Shown: positions 45,047-55,889 of the stretch, piece by piece
Position numbering within the stretch: the first letter of the stretch is position 1
Layout: every line of letters begins with the position of its first letter
NCBI GenBank assembly: GCA_038373885.1
Contig: JAWZYV010012352.1
Location: 1 to 64,000 of the forward strand
Direction: 5' to 3'
Source: Cheiracanthium punctorium
Lineage: Eukaryota > Arthropoda > Arachnida > Araneae > Cheiracanthiidae
DNA: 64,000 nucleotides
Position numbers and translations under genes: made by a program
Notes under the pieces: generated by a model
Database searches by the model: none
What the model was told of the DNA's origin: nothing
Seen by the model: the letters and a program-made list of their open reading frames with translations, nothing else

Positions 45047-47758
45047 CCAAGTAAGCTAATTTGTCTTTTACCCTCCCGTCACGATTGATGAGCCCCCATT
45101 TTTCCCTCCTTATACAAACACATCGTTAGATGCTTTCGCGGTTTGAAAAATGTGTTACAGTTGCTTTTGGTTTCCAGTCTGACAATTAGAGAGAAAGCGT
45201 AAAAAAAAGGGACACGAAACAGAAAAAAAATGATTCTTTTATTGAATTTTCCGGACCCATTATCCAAATTCCCGGTTTTTTCCAGACTTTCCGGACCCAT
45301 TTTCATATTTCCCGGCTTTTTCCAGACTTTCCGGAGCGGTAAACACACTGTTAACGAATGAACTAGAGAAACACGGTTTTTGATTTATGATAATTTTTGG
45401 TACTTTTTCATTTTGAAAATAGCATTTATCACTGAGTTAAATTATTTGCACATCTTCTCTCTCTATTCTAAAAAAGAGTAACTGCCACTGTCAAAAGTCA
45501 TGCTATCTCTACCAAAACTGTGGGGATTTGTGTTTTGACAAAGGTGTCCACAGATTCGGAAAATTTCAGGGAAGTCGATAAGCTGACTTAAATTTCAAAA
45601 TTTGAATTATTTTAGAATATATTAATAAAAAACTGAAAAAATAAGCATAATGGTTGCCAGGTTTAGCAATTTGTTCCAGCATAAAATCATTCATGCCTTT
45701 GCAACAAAGGAATTCCAAGTATGCACAGTACTGTGAAATTGACAAACATCAAGTAGAATTACACCAATTTTGTGCCAAATTAAAAAAAAAATAGGTGAAA
45801 TAAATAAGTCAAAGTGTGTTACTTAATATTCACAATTTTCAAATAGTAAGTTCTCCCAGATAACAGGGTTTAAAATTACTGATTATTCCTTTATCTAATA
45901 CAGAATAACTAATTTAAAAAGCACAATTTTGGCATCAGGTAGGACCACGGCTGTCTCCCCAAGCAAGGTGAATCTAAATATTGTGTGCGTTCCAAAATGC
46001 TAACACCCTGCATTTTCAAAATAAAAAATAATTCAAATGCAGATCAGATAATAGCAATGCCAGTTAGAACAGCCTGTGTATTTGACACCTGTAGAAATAT
46101 TTAGCGGCATTAACTATGCCATTATACCAGTTTTCGTACAGCTGGGATATTTGACAGCCCAACGAGATGATACATTTCGCAATGCTAAATAAGTCAATCT
46201 GCAAAGCCTTATGTATATGAATGTATGGATCATTGTTTTCACGGCAACCTTACATGAACAATAATTATCGGTTATGAGCATGTGTAAATTGCCAAATAAT
46301 GATAAATCACCATTGATAGCAAGATATTCTAGCTGTTCCACACATTTTATCAAAAAAACATATGAAGCACTGTTTTCTTAGAAATAGTTATGAACTAAGC
46401 GTATACGTAAGTCGCCAAATTATGAAAAATCGCCTTGGATGGCAAATATGCAAGGTGTTTTATAGGTTTTACACAATTAAAAATAGTGTAACATTTAAAT
46501 TTTTATGTTCTAAGGAACATGCAATAACTAAGCAATGTGTCTTTCAGTAGCATTTGATCAAATCTTAGGCTTTTGTCAGTGGAAATTATGCCTGTTTGAC
46601 GAATAAACCTCATTAGGGGTCGAACCCCTCATATGAAAAACAACCGTAGAGAATCTAGGGGCCTTGGCCCAAAGTCATTTAAATAAATTATGAGACAACA
46701 ATAATTTTTTTCAATTATGCACTGTCAAATAACACTAGTGTTATTAAATAGGAAAGGTATCCAGTCTTCCTTTAAACGAGCAATACAGACACAATTTTCT
46801 TTAAACATTAAACTAATTTAAAAACATTGTTTTTAATACATAAATTAACAATTAGAGGAGGTAGATATTTGAAACACTAAAGTAAGCAAAAATAGAATTC
46901 AAGGAACGCCATGTAAAATAGAATTTTTATTTATTTGTCAGAAGAGCAAAGCCAATTCAATTATTGGGAAAAAGTATCAAATCATTTTGTGTGAAACTAG
47001 AAATGTATGTATATATATACTTTTGAAGGTACAAAGCACAATATTTTATGCATCATTTCTAGTTTTGTTAAAATATCCCTAAAGAAACACTACCAATGTT
47101 GAATTTAACTTTTACTATAATTAAAATACGTCATTTTATAATGTCATTCGGTGAGTTTAATTATTAAGAAGAATAATTCAAGTGATAAGTTAAACCAATT
47201 TTATTACAAATTACAACTATCGCGTATTGATTTCATTTTGATGTAGATTATATGCCGCCAAAGTTTGGAGGGATACGATCAATCCATTTATCCGGTAATA
47301 ATTGAAAGAAAAAGCTAACACATGCTTGTATTTTTTTAGTAGAAGGATAATATATCAATAACAATGTCGTACTTACTTAGAGTAACGAGTAAAGTAGAGA
47401 AAAACAATTTTTCAAAATCAAAACAAATGTCGGTTGGCGACAGTTTGATCCCGAATGTTTACGTTCTTATAAAAGACAAAATCTAAATAATCTTTACTAA
47501 TAGACCATGTATATTGTTGTATTATTGTTTTAATGTATGTACTAATTTAGTTTTATGATATCGGTAGTCAAATTAACGTAAATATTACATGCTTTTAAAA
47601 GGTAATAATTACGGCAACCCTAACAGTAACAACACGAGAAAAAAAAGCGTATAACATATATGAATATAATAATTTAAAGGAAAATAAATAGTTAGATCAC
47701 AGATTTATACACATAACTGCAAAACTAAAACTACATTTTAAAATAATTTCAGACTTAC
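45047..47758. other. P-element intron sequence, no exon recognised
   Basis: AT-rich sequence between the THAP exon and the central transposase exon. A ~41-bp direct duplication (CCGGACCCATT...CCAGACTTTCCGGA) occurs at about 45246-45330. Minus-strand coding for the residues between THAP and coiled coil could hide here, but nothing could be supported. Confidence 0.4.
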
Positions 47759-47911
47759 TTCACATAATCTTGAATTCGCAGTTGGATTCCAACTGTCCCT
47801 TCTGCAATTTATAATCCATTTTTTTCTTCTGTCGGGATTTTCAGGAAATCTAAAAAGACGATAACCCTTTTCCGTACTGTTTGAACAGTTTATTGCACAA
47901 CATACAACCAT
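47759..47911 (-). CDS. THAP zinc-finger exon of the P-type transposase
   Basis: The minus-strand ATG at 47911 begins MVVCCAINCSNS. The reading gives 51 codons to GAA, followed by GTAAGT (47758-47753), an ideal splice donor in phase 0. The C-x(2-4)-C pair, the FRFPENPDRRKKWIINCRR segment and a late Cys (LCE, residue 50) match the C2CH THAP finger up to the point where the next exon should supply the final His (C-x2-H). THAP fingers are the DNA-binding domains of P-element and THAP9 transposases. The exon lies 129 bp inside the right end of the 35427-48039 element, as the first coding exon should. It is intact, but the gene as a whole is broken. Confidence 0.85.
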
Positions 47912-48553
47912 TTTTATTGATCTTGAATAACCACAAAATATAAATTTTATGACATAGGTGTACGATCCAATATGGCGGCCTGACACAACTTTCGAACCAA
48001 AATTCCGGGCAAGTCAGCTCCCCCCCTATAGTAGCCTTAGGTTTAAGCGTGTAGCCTGTGGATTGTAATCAAAAATAAAAGTGCAGAACCAAATATTACG
48101 ACAGTCTTAAATACAAAATTTCAATATTCTAATAGTTTTTATTTTTATTCGAGATACGTGCTTATTTTTAGTGCCAAAATTTGTAATATTGCCCATAAAT
48201 TTACCAAGCTTGGGGACAGTTGGCAATATTTTGACCATGAGCTAAACAGAGATAGTTCAGGGATTTTTAATGGGAAAGGCATGTCCATCGACTTTAATGC
48301 ATCGAAAGACTTTCATATAACTCTGTAAATAAACTACTCAGCCAATTTGAATTAAAAAGAGACACGTACAACTATGTTTTAAGGCAATCCTAAATTTGAA
48401 ATTTCTTCGGCTATTCCTCTTTGAGTTAATTGAATTACACAAGAACATACGTACATCAATACATGCATACGAGCAGACGTCCCTCAAATTTAATCAAACT
48501 AGATCGAAAATGCTACATGCATACGTACAGACATTACCAAAATACTAGTTACA

Positions 48554-48768
48554 GCGAGTTCTGGGATTAAGGCCAATTATCTACACGAAGGACCTAGGCC
48601 TGTGGATGGGGTGCCCTCCGTCGGAGGTCTTTCTAAGGTGTCCTAACCCGTATTTACGCTAAATTTCGGTAGAAACCACGGAAAACTCCGAACGGTTAGG
48701 TCGGCGGACGCGATCTGGTTTTGAACCAGATACCTTCCGTCTTCCAGTTCAGAGCGCTATGCGCTCGG
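48554..48768 (-). mobile_element. tRNA-like SINE, partner of 20427-20646
   Basis: It is flanked by ACTAGTTACA and ACCAGTTAAA, diverged forms of the duplication seen in the left copy. The head is complete here, starting (minus strand) CCGAGCGCATAGCGC. Confidence 0.7.
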
Positions 48769-48793
48769 ACCAGTTAAAAGAAATCGAATATGT

Positions 48794-49144
48794 TGTTGTT
48801 GTTGTTGTCGTGTCCATGATAGACGACGCTATCCATGGAAAGAGGGGTGCCAGTGCCCCCGAGGGGGGTTGGACTTCTACTTATTGGTCCCTAATTTTGG
48901 ACCGACTCCAGATGAGGGACCAACCACCACCTGAAATCGGCACCCCCAGAGGTATCGTTTAATAACTTGGAGGGCATTGGAGCCACGACGGATTTTACGT
49001 GCACCAGCTCCCATGAGCGTACACGGTTCCACAGCGGACGAACCGAGAGGGAGATGACCCTCCCAAGCACTGGCCAAGCTGGATGCTGCTTCACTTACCG
49101 TGTTCTTATGGGATCGGAGTTTAGCGCCAGATCACTGCGGGACT
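48794..49144 (-). mobile_element. SINE with (CAA)n tail, partner of 20038-20401
   Basis: It is flanked by ATCGAATATGT (48783-48793) and ATCGAACATGT (49145-49155). The TTGTTGTTG run at the low-coordinate end is the (CAA)n tail on the minus strand. Confidence 0.7.
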
Positions 49145-49724
49145 ATCGAACATGTAACATACGTATATAATTTCATATACTTAGATGGAGTATACGACTA
49201 TAGTACGTTAACGTATAGTATAGTTACGTATATAGTACGACTCTATATGTAAATAGATGGAGTATACGACGTACCTACATGCATGCATATGCGTCACGTA
49301 GTAAAAGTGTATTTCTTCTATACTGCATTGCTTCTGCACTGCATTATCATATAAGAAAAATGCGATTACAAATACATTTCAAATATAAAAGAAATATGTA
49401 AAACACTTGTGAAGGTTATCATTCGGATTGCATCGTAGGGACGGAAAGGGTTAAATGCATGTCAACATCACATAAGAACTTATCGAAAAGTGATACTCAC
49501 CCTGGTGATTGGCCAACCTCCCGCATAAAGTGAACGGGCCAGTTCCTTAAATCCGTGTTCAACCCGATGAAAACTCATCGGTTAGACTACTTCGGACGTT
49601 TCCACGTCCGAGGGGACATGAACTGCGTGTTTCCGAGCACTTTCACAGTGGACGGCCCGATTTCTTCTCATCGGCTCAAGGCTACGTGGCCGGTGAAGGC
49701 CCGAGCAAAATTGCTAGTAGGGGA

Positions 49725-52320
49725 GTTTATTTACAGGACCACCCAAAAGAATTTCAGTACATTAATGCCTATGGACATCTTCAATATATTACATCTGTAG
49801 ACAGTCGTTGTTCGGTCCATGCCTAAAATCTCACCGTCTGTCGTCGACCATGGCAAGTTTTGCCCAAATATCGCCAAATTGGCGATAGTCAGTCATTGGG
49901 TCCATGCCCAAAACTGACTTTTGTCATCGTCCTTGGCGAGTTTTGGCGAAACATTGCCAAATTTGGCGATAGTCAGTCATTGTTTGGTCCATGCCTAAAA
50001 TCTCGCCATTTGTCGGCGAGTTTTTCCGAAATATCGCCAAATTTGGGGACAAAAATTATTACGTATTTTGCATAACTCGAAAACTTTTACCCGTAGAATT
50101 TTGAATTTAGAACTGTTGTAACATCTAACTGTGCATATCTTTTTACTTCCTTGTACGTAGTATAAGGAAGTAATGTGATCCCGAAAAATTTTTGGGGCCA
50201 AATTTCGACAAAAAAAACCGATTTTGACTACCTCTAAATTTAATTTTAAGAATTTTTTCGATGCATCTCATCATAGGCTAGCATGCACGATCATATAAAC
50301 GCGTCTGCAACTCATTTTGACCAGCGGCGAGTCTATTGTGGTCAGTTTTTCCATGCCGTCTGTACGTACGTACGTACGTATGTAACTCGCATATCTCAAA
50401 AACTATTGGTCGTAGAATGTTGAGATTTGATATTTAGGATTATTCTATGATCTAGTTGTGCACCTCCCCTTTTGGTCGCAATCGAATGTATAGTTTATGT
50501 ACAGGACCGCCCAAAAGATTCGAAATACATTACGCTCTATGGGCCGAAATTCATTAAACTCGCCTAACTCAAAAACTATTAGGCGTAGAATGTCGAAACT
50601 TCATATTTTGGATAGTTGTAACTTCTAGTTGTGCACTTCCCCTTTTGGTTCCATTCGACTGGATAGTTTATCTATAGGACCGCCCAAAACATTCGAAATA
50701 CATTATGCTCTATGGGCCGAAATTCATCAAAGCGTTTTTTAGAGGTATTGGGCTATTTCAAACGACTCAGAAGTGATATATGCTCTAAAGAGTTAGAAAA
50801 TGAATTTCTCCATTAAAAAAAGTGTCTTTATCATTTACAGTTCTGCTACAGGAACACTCAAAAGATTTCCAATACATTACGGTCAATGGCAATTTTAGGG
50901 GCATTCATCCATTTCAAGCACAATACCGTCTTACCATATAAGTTAGGTAATGGTCCGACCACGGTCACGTGCCTCCCTCAAGAACTAGGCCAAAAGTCGC
51001 CAAGCTTGGCGACTTTTGGTGTACGTGTGTGTATATTTAACTCTCAAACCTCAAAAACTATTATGAAATGTTATACATAAGATTGATGTAACATCTAGTT
51101 GTGCATCTCGATTTTTGGTTCCAATCTACTGGAGAGTTTATTTACAGGACCACCGAAAAGAATTTCAGTATTTTAATGTCTATGGACATCTTCAATATAA
51201 TACAATTGTAGACAGTGATTGTTTGGTACATGCCCAAAATCTCGCCGACTGTCCTCTACTTTGGCGAGTTTTGCCGAAATGTCGCCAAATTTGAGGATAG
51301 TCAGTCATTTGGTTCATGCCCAAAGTATCGCCATTTGTCATCATTCTTGGCAAGTTTTGGCGAAATATCGCCAAGTTTGGCGATAATCTGTGTTGGTCCA
51401 TGCTTAAAATCTCGCCAAATGTCGTCGACATTGACGAGTTTCGTCGAAATATCGCCAAATTTGGCGCCAAAAATTACTTCTTATTTTGTATAACTCTAAA
51501 ACTTTAACCCGTAGAATTTTGAACTTTTGTATTTAGAACTATATTATAATATCTAACTGTTTTCAATATCTTTTTTGACAGCAATCGACTGGGAATATTT
51601 TTATAGGGTGAGCCAAATGACTTTAAATACATTAAGGTGTATGGATGCATTCAATTCATTGAAAGTCTGTGGTCAATGACTACTGTGGCTATCCACAAAA
51701 TCTCGCAAACTATCTCAAGTTTGTCGGCTTTTGGTGAAATATCGCCAAATAAAGTGTCAGAAGGAAATCTTTCAAATTTAACTCAGCTTGGCGATATCGA
51801 AATATTTGGCTAGAAATCGCTAAACCTTACTATTATTGATATTTTATCTCTTTCAAACAAATAAGTTTAGAGGAAGTGCGTAGAAAACATTTTTATTTAA
51901 TAGACGTGCAAGGAAGTCATGTGTTGGACACATCAGATTTTTTTTTATTGTAATCCACTGGGTAATTTATTTACAGGGTCTGCCAAATGACTTAAATACA
52001 TTAAGGCGCATGGATGCATTCAATTCATTAAAAGTCTGTGGTCAATGACTACCTTGGCTACCCCCAAAATCTCGGAAACTATCTCAAGCTTGTCGGCTTT
52101 TGGTGAAATATCGGCAAATGAAATGTCAGAAGGAAATGTTTCAAATTGAACCCAGCTTGGCCATATCGGAAATATTTAGGTAGAATTCGCTAAACCTTAC
52201 TATTACTGCAGTATTTTATCTCTTTCAAACAAAATAAGTTTAGATGAAGTGGGCCAAAAATATTTTTGATTTAATAGATGTACAAGGAAATCATGTGTTG
52301 TCCACATGAAATTTTTTCAC
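49725..52320 (+). repeat. Tandem array rich in TCGCCA/TGGCGA palindromes
   Basis: Units contain ATCTCGCCATTTGTCG, GGCGAAATATCGCCAAATTTGG, AAAACTATTGGTCGTAGAATG and TTATTTACAGGACC phrases in varied order, some 150-200 bp apart and with longer-period repetition. A hairpin-like block at 50151-50180 repeats the one at 19230. The sequence is collinear with the loop 25006-25616. The open frames on both strands at 51192-51507 reflect the palindromes and are not genes. Confidence 0.8.
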
Positions 52321-54545
52321 TGACGGAAAGCTACACTATTCCTGGGTAACATAAACTAAAATTGATGGCATATATCATAAAAAAAATTCCTTTACAAGGA
52401 GACTCATATGAATTACACTGCGATCTGTCTGTCTGTCTAGCTACTGAATCGATTCTAAAAATTTTTTCGCACAATACTATTCCTGATAGGAAGCTACACT
52501 ATTCCTGAGTATTATAGGCTATCTTCCATGCATATATCACAAATAGTTCTTTTACTTTTACGGGGACACTCAAAATCATTCTAATACATTACGCTACACG
52601 GGCATCTCAGTAAACCGATTCTAAAAATATTCTCATCAGCAGACAGAAGCAAACTGAAACTCAACTGCGAGAATGTGCTGTCCTTTTATAGGTGTCGCAG
52701 AAGCTAGGAAAATTTTCTCGAAGGATCCCCATAAAGAGCCAATTTTGAGTACGTCATAGAAATGCAGTTGAATCGCTAGGCTATTACGTAATATTAATGC
52801 AAGAAAACAAACTTTATATACTTTTAAACAAACTTTGACCCATTGGAAAAATCCCGCTAAATGTCCGAAATGTGGCCAATCTTGGCGACTTTTTGGAAAA
52901 TATCGCCAAATTTTGCACCAAAAATAAGTCCCGAAGAGTGAGGTCAGCTAAGTCCTAGCACCAGTATTTCTCGAGATTTACAAAACCCTATGTTAACCAA
53001 TGGGGAACCCCAAAATTTCTTATCTTCCGTTCTAGTTAACCAATTTTGATGCAACAAAATGCAAAATTTAATTATTTGACATGTAGAATACGAATTTTAA
53101 ATTACTTTAAACCCCAGAACAGCCACAAAAATTCGAAACAATATATCACAACTAATTCTTCTACAGGGATACTCATACGAATTACGTTAGGATCTCTGGA
53201 ATTAACGAACCGATTCTAAAACTTCCAGTGATGAAAAACTGCACTATTCCTGAGTATTACAGGCTACCTTTCATGCATATATTACAAATTTACACGGATA
53301 CTCATAAAAATTACATTCTGCTCTAAGGGCATCTATGTAACCACTGAATCGATTCTAAAAAAATTTTCAGTGATAGAAAGCTACATTATTTCTGAGTAAC
53401 ATAGCTAAAATTCATGCATGTATCACAAATAATTGTTTTACAGAGACACTCATATGATTTACATAGCGATCTATCTGTATGTCTGTAACTACGAAATCAA
53501 TTCTAAAAATTTTTTCACACTACACTATTCCTGATAGGATATCTGATAGGCTATCTTTCATGTATATAGTACAAATAGTTCTTTTACTGGGCACTTAAAA
53601 TTATTCTAATGCATTATGCTCTACGGGCGTCCCAGTAACTACTGAAACGATTCTAAAACTTTTTCACTGATAGAAAACTGCATTATTCCTGCGTAATAGA
53701 TGCTACCTTTTATACATATATCACAGTTTTTTTACAGGGTCACTCATAAGAATTACATTACGTTCCATGGGCACCTCTGAAATTACTGAGCTATTTCTAC
53801 AACTTTTTCCACTGATGGAAATCTACACTATTCCTGAGTAGTACAGGCTACTTTTAATGCATATTGCATAAATAGCTGTTTTACAGGGAGACTCATAGAA
53901 TTACATTACGTTCTAAGGGTATCTCTGTAACTATTGAACAGATACGAAAACTTTCTTCACTGATAGAAAGCTGCTCTATTCCTGAGTATTATAGGCTAAT
54001 TTTCATCCATATAACATAAATATAGCTCTTTTCCAGGGACACTTAAAATAATTCTAATACATCATGCTCTATCGGTATCTCTGTAACTACTAGACGGGTT
54101 CTTAAACTTTTTCACTGATTGAAAGCTACACTATTTCAGAGTATTATAGGCTACCTTTTATGCATACATCATAAATAGTTCTTTTACAGGGACACTCATA
54201 AGAATTACATTAAGCTCCATTTGTATCTCTGTAATGACAGAACTGATTCTAAAACATTTTCGCTGACAAAAAGGTACACTATTCTTGAGTAATATAGGCT
54301 ACCTTTCTAGCACATATCACAATTTTACAGGGACACTCATAAGAATAACATTATTCTTGATTGTCATCTCTGTAACCACTGAACCGAGTCTAAAAATTTT
54401 GTCACTATTAGAAATCTACCCTGTCTTGAGTAACATAAGCTAAAATTTATGCACAAATAGTTCTTTTACTGGAACACTCAAAATAATTCTAATACATTAC
54501 ACTCTATGGGCATCTCTGTAACTACTGAATTGTTTCTGATATATA
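52321..54545 (+). repeat. Tandem array, ~148-bp units
   Basis: CACTATTCCTGAGTATTATAGGCTACC or variants recur at about 52495, 53240, 53385, 53540, 53690, 53825, 53980, 54130, 54280 and 54430. Each is followed by ATGCATATATCAC, TTTTACAGGGACACTCATA and CTGAACCGATTCTAAAA. Period is near 148 bp in the 3' half. The inverted promoter-like segment at 52640-52925 interrupts it. Confidence 0.85.
52640..52925 (-). promoter_or_regulatory. Inverted partial copy of the heat-shock-like promoter repeat
   Basis: On the minus strand this matches the first ~270 bp of 18165-18440: a TGGCGA palindromic start, CATTTCTATGACGTA, an imperfect heat shock element (TTCGAGAAAATTTTC, 52704-52718) and TATAAAA at 52690-52684. 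It lacks the downstream part with AATAAA. Confidence 0.5.
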
Positions 54546-55529
54546 TATATACACACACATATATGCGTGTGTTATATATGTCTACGTGTGTATATATGAA
54601 AGCCCCCCTTGGAAAATTTGGAGCCCCCTCTATAAAAACGGAATAGCTACGGCCCTGTTCCTGACAATACTTCAGAAACTTCAGAAGTGCTCAAAAGTAT
54701 TTGCGATAATAATACTGTTTAAAAGCTTGATGAGAGCGGTCAGTACGCCCTATCTGAAAAAAAAAAGGCGGGGGGGAAATTTAGGGGAATATGGGTAAAA
54801 AAAGTGAATTGTTTGCTCCCCTCGATAAAACTGAAGCGTAGCAACCCGCCTACGGCGCCACGCCTCTAAACCGGCACCTCTCGGGAAAAAGCGTTCCGAT
54901 CTTCGTTTGCTGCGGGATGTGGTTTTTTGGCAAGTGTTTATCATATCTCTAAATAAAAAATATTCTAGGATATTGATATAGTTGAGGTATCCTCGGGACA
55001 TATCCAGGCCGGGGCTGTTCAATGCGTCAGATGGATGGATTCGTTCTGCCACGGTCGGGCCTATAGCTTTCTTTGGGGGGGGTGCAAGACGTGGGAGGGG
55101 CGCGGGGAGGTGAGAGGGAGAGGGGGGGGGCGCGGCGTTGGGGGGGGGGTGGGTCGGTTGTCCGTTGGGTACAATGGGTGAACGAGGTGTGGAAGATATG
55201 TTAGATTTGGGGGGGAGGAGGGGGGGGACGGGCCGTGGAGGGGGGGGTTGTTTTAGGGGCAATTAACAAAGCGCGCCGCGAGTTTTGGAATAGTTTTTTA
55301 TGTTGAAAAACTTTGTTTTGTTCGGTTTAATTATTTTGGGTTGATTGGGGTACAACACATGTATGGGATTGTTGGTAAAGTGGGGATAAAAGGTAATGTT
55401 TTATATGGAAAATTTATTTATTAAGGGGGTTGGGGGGGTGTTGAGAATTTGGATTTTGATTTGGGGGTAGGTTTTGTTGACGATAATGGGCACAGTGGGT
55501 TTGTCTCATTGAAAATGACATAACCACTG
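54546..55529. other. Microsatellite and G-rich sequence, no gene
   Basis: TATATA/CACACA runs lie at 54540-54597, then GAAAGCCCCCCTTGG...AGCTACGGCCCTG, which looks like the right end of a MITE. From 55075 to 55260 G-runs dominate the plus strand. The proline-rich minus frames there are the translation of these runs. Confidence 0.5.
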
Positions 55530-55655
55530 TGCCATGGTGAAAATGGTAATATGGTGGCCGCGTTAATGGGTAGACGGTCGATGTGTGATGGTACTGGGGT
55601 CACCGGGTTCCCGTTCGGCGCGGCTGTCGATCCTAACGGGTGGAGTTTTTGGTAA
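55530..55655 (+). repeat. Degenerate SINE fragment
   Basis: GGGTAGACGGTCGATGTGTGATGGTACTGG and CCTAACGGGTGGAGTTTTTGG resemble, with many changes, the 42684 SINE (TGGTAGACGGGCGAAGTGTG, CCTAACCGTTCGGAGTTTTC). Confidence 0.4.
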
Positions 55656-55889
55656 GTTTTTATTCTTATGTTCTGACGAGAGAACCGATACACCCCTTAA
55701 AAGGTCCTCCTTACAAGATTCCCTCATCCTTGTCAATCGACCAAGAGTAGCGTTTCCATTATCAACACAAACAAACCATCTTTCTAAATTATATAAGTTA
55801 AATGATCCTTTTATGAGAGCGACGAGCAGGCATCGCTGTAACGTTAACTGAGGCCTTGGTCTAGTGGCACGAGTGTTCTTGGTGGTAGA

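Larger units (their letters stand above)
35427..48039 (-). mobile_element. P/THAP9-type DNA transposon, 12.6 kb, with 8-bp duplication
   Basis: GGTTTAAG flanks it at 35419-35426 and 48040-48047. The single unduplicated site is seen inverted at 21153-21160 in the left CCCTAC copy. An 8-bp duplication plus a THAP finger and P-type transposase on the minus strand make it a P-superfamily element. The outermost bases match poorly (TAGAACCCC against TAAGGCTAC). A subterminal inverted pair is clear: GCCATATTGGGTCG at 35459-35472 and its complement with one mismatch at 47963-47976. P elements do carry subterminal inverted repeats. The interior is swollen by a Helitron, tandem repeats and a hAT element. 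Confidence 0.82.
25617..49722 (-). mobile_element. CCCTAC-ended DNA element, right copy, inverted and twice interrupted
   Basis: It starts CCCTACAAGCAA at 25617 and ends TTGCTAGTAGGG at 49722; GA flanks both sides (25615-25616, 49723-49724). Without its two large insertions it is about 4.8 kb, matching the left copy minus that copy's 700-bp insert. Element sequence lies at 25617-28517, 35215-35426 and 48040-49722. The interruptions are the LTR retrotransposon (28518-35214) and the P-type element (35427-48039). Small frames such as 25813-26157, 26138-26473 and 27062-27244 mirror those of the left copy and are not genes. Confidence 0.8.

Noticed and set aside
54750..55262. Proline-rich proteins on the minus strand (also 56823-57624)
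   Set aside because: They are translations of G-runs and C-depleted plus strand; no start context, domain or conserved pattern.
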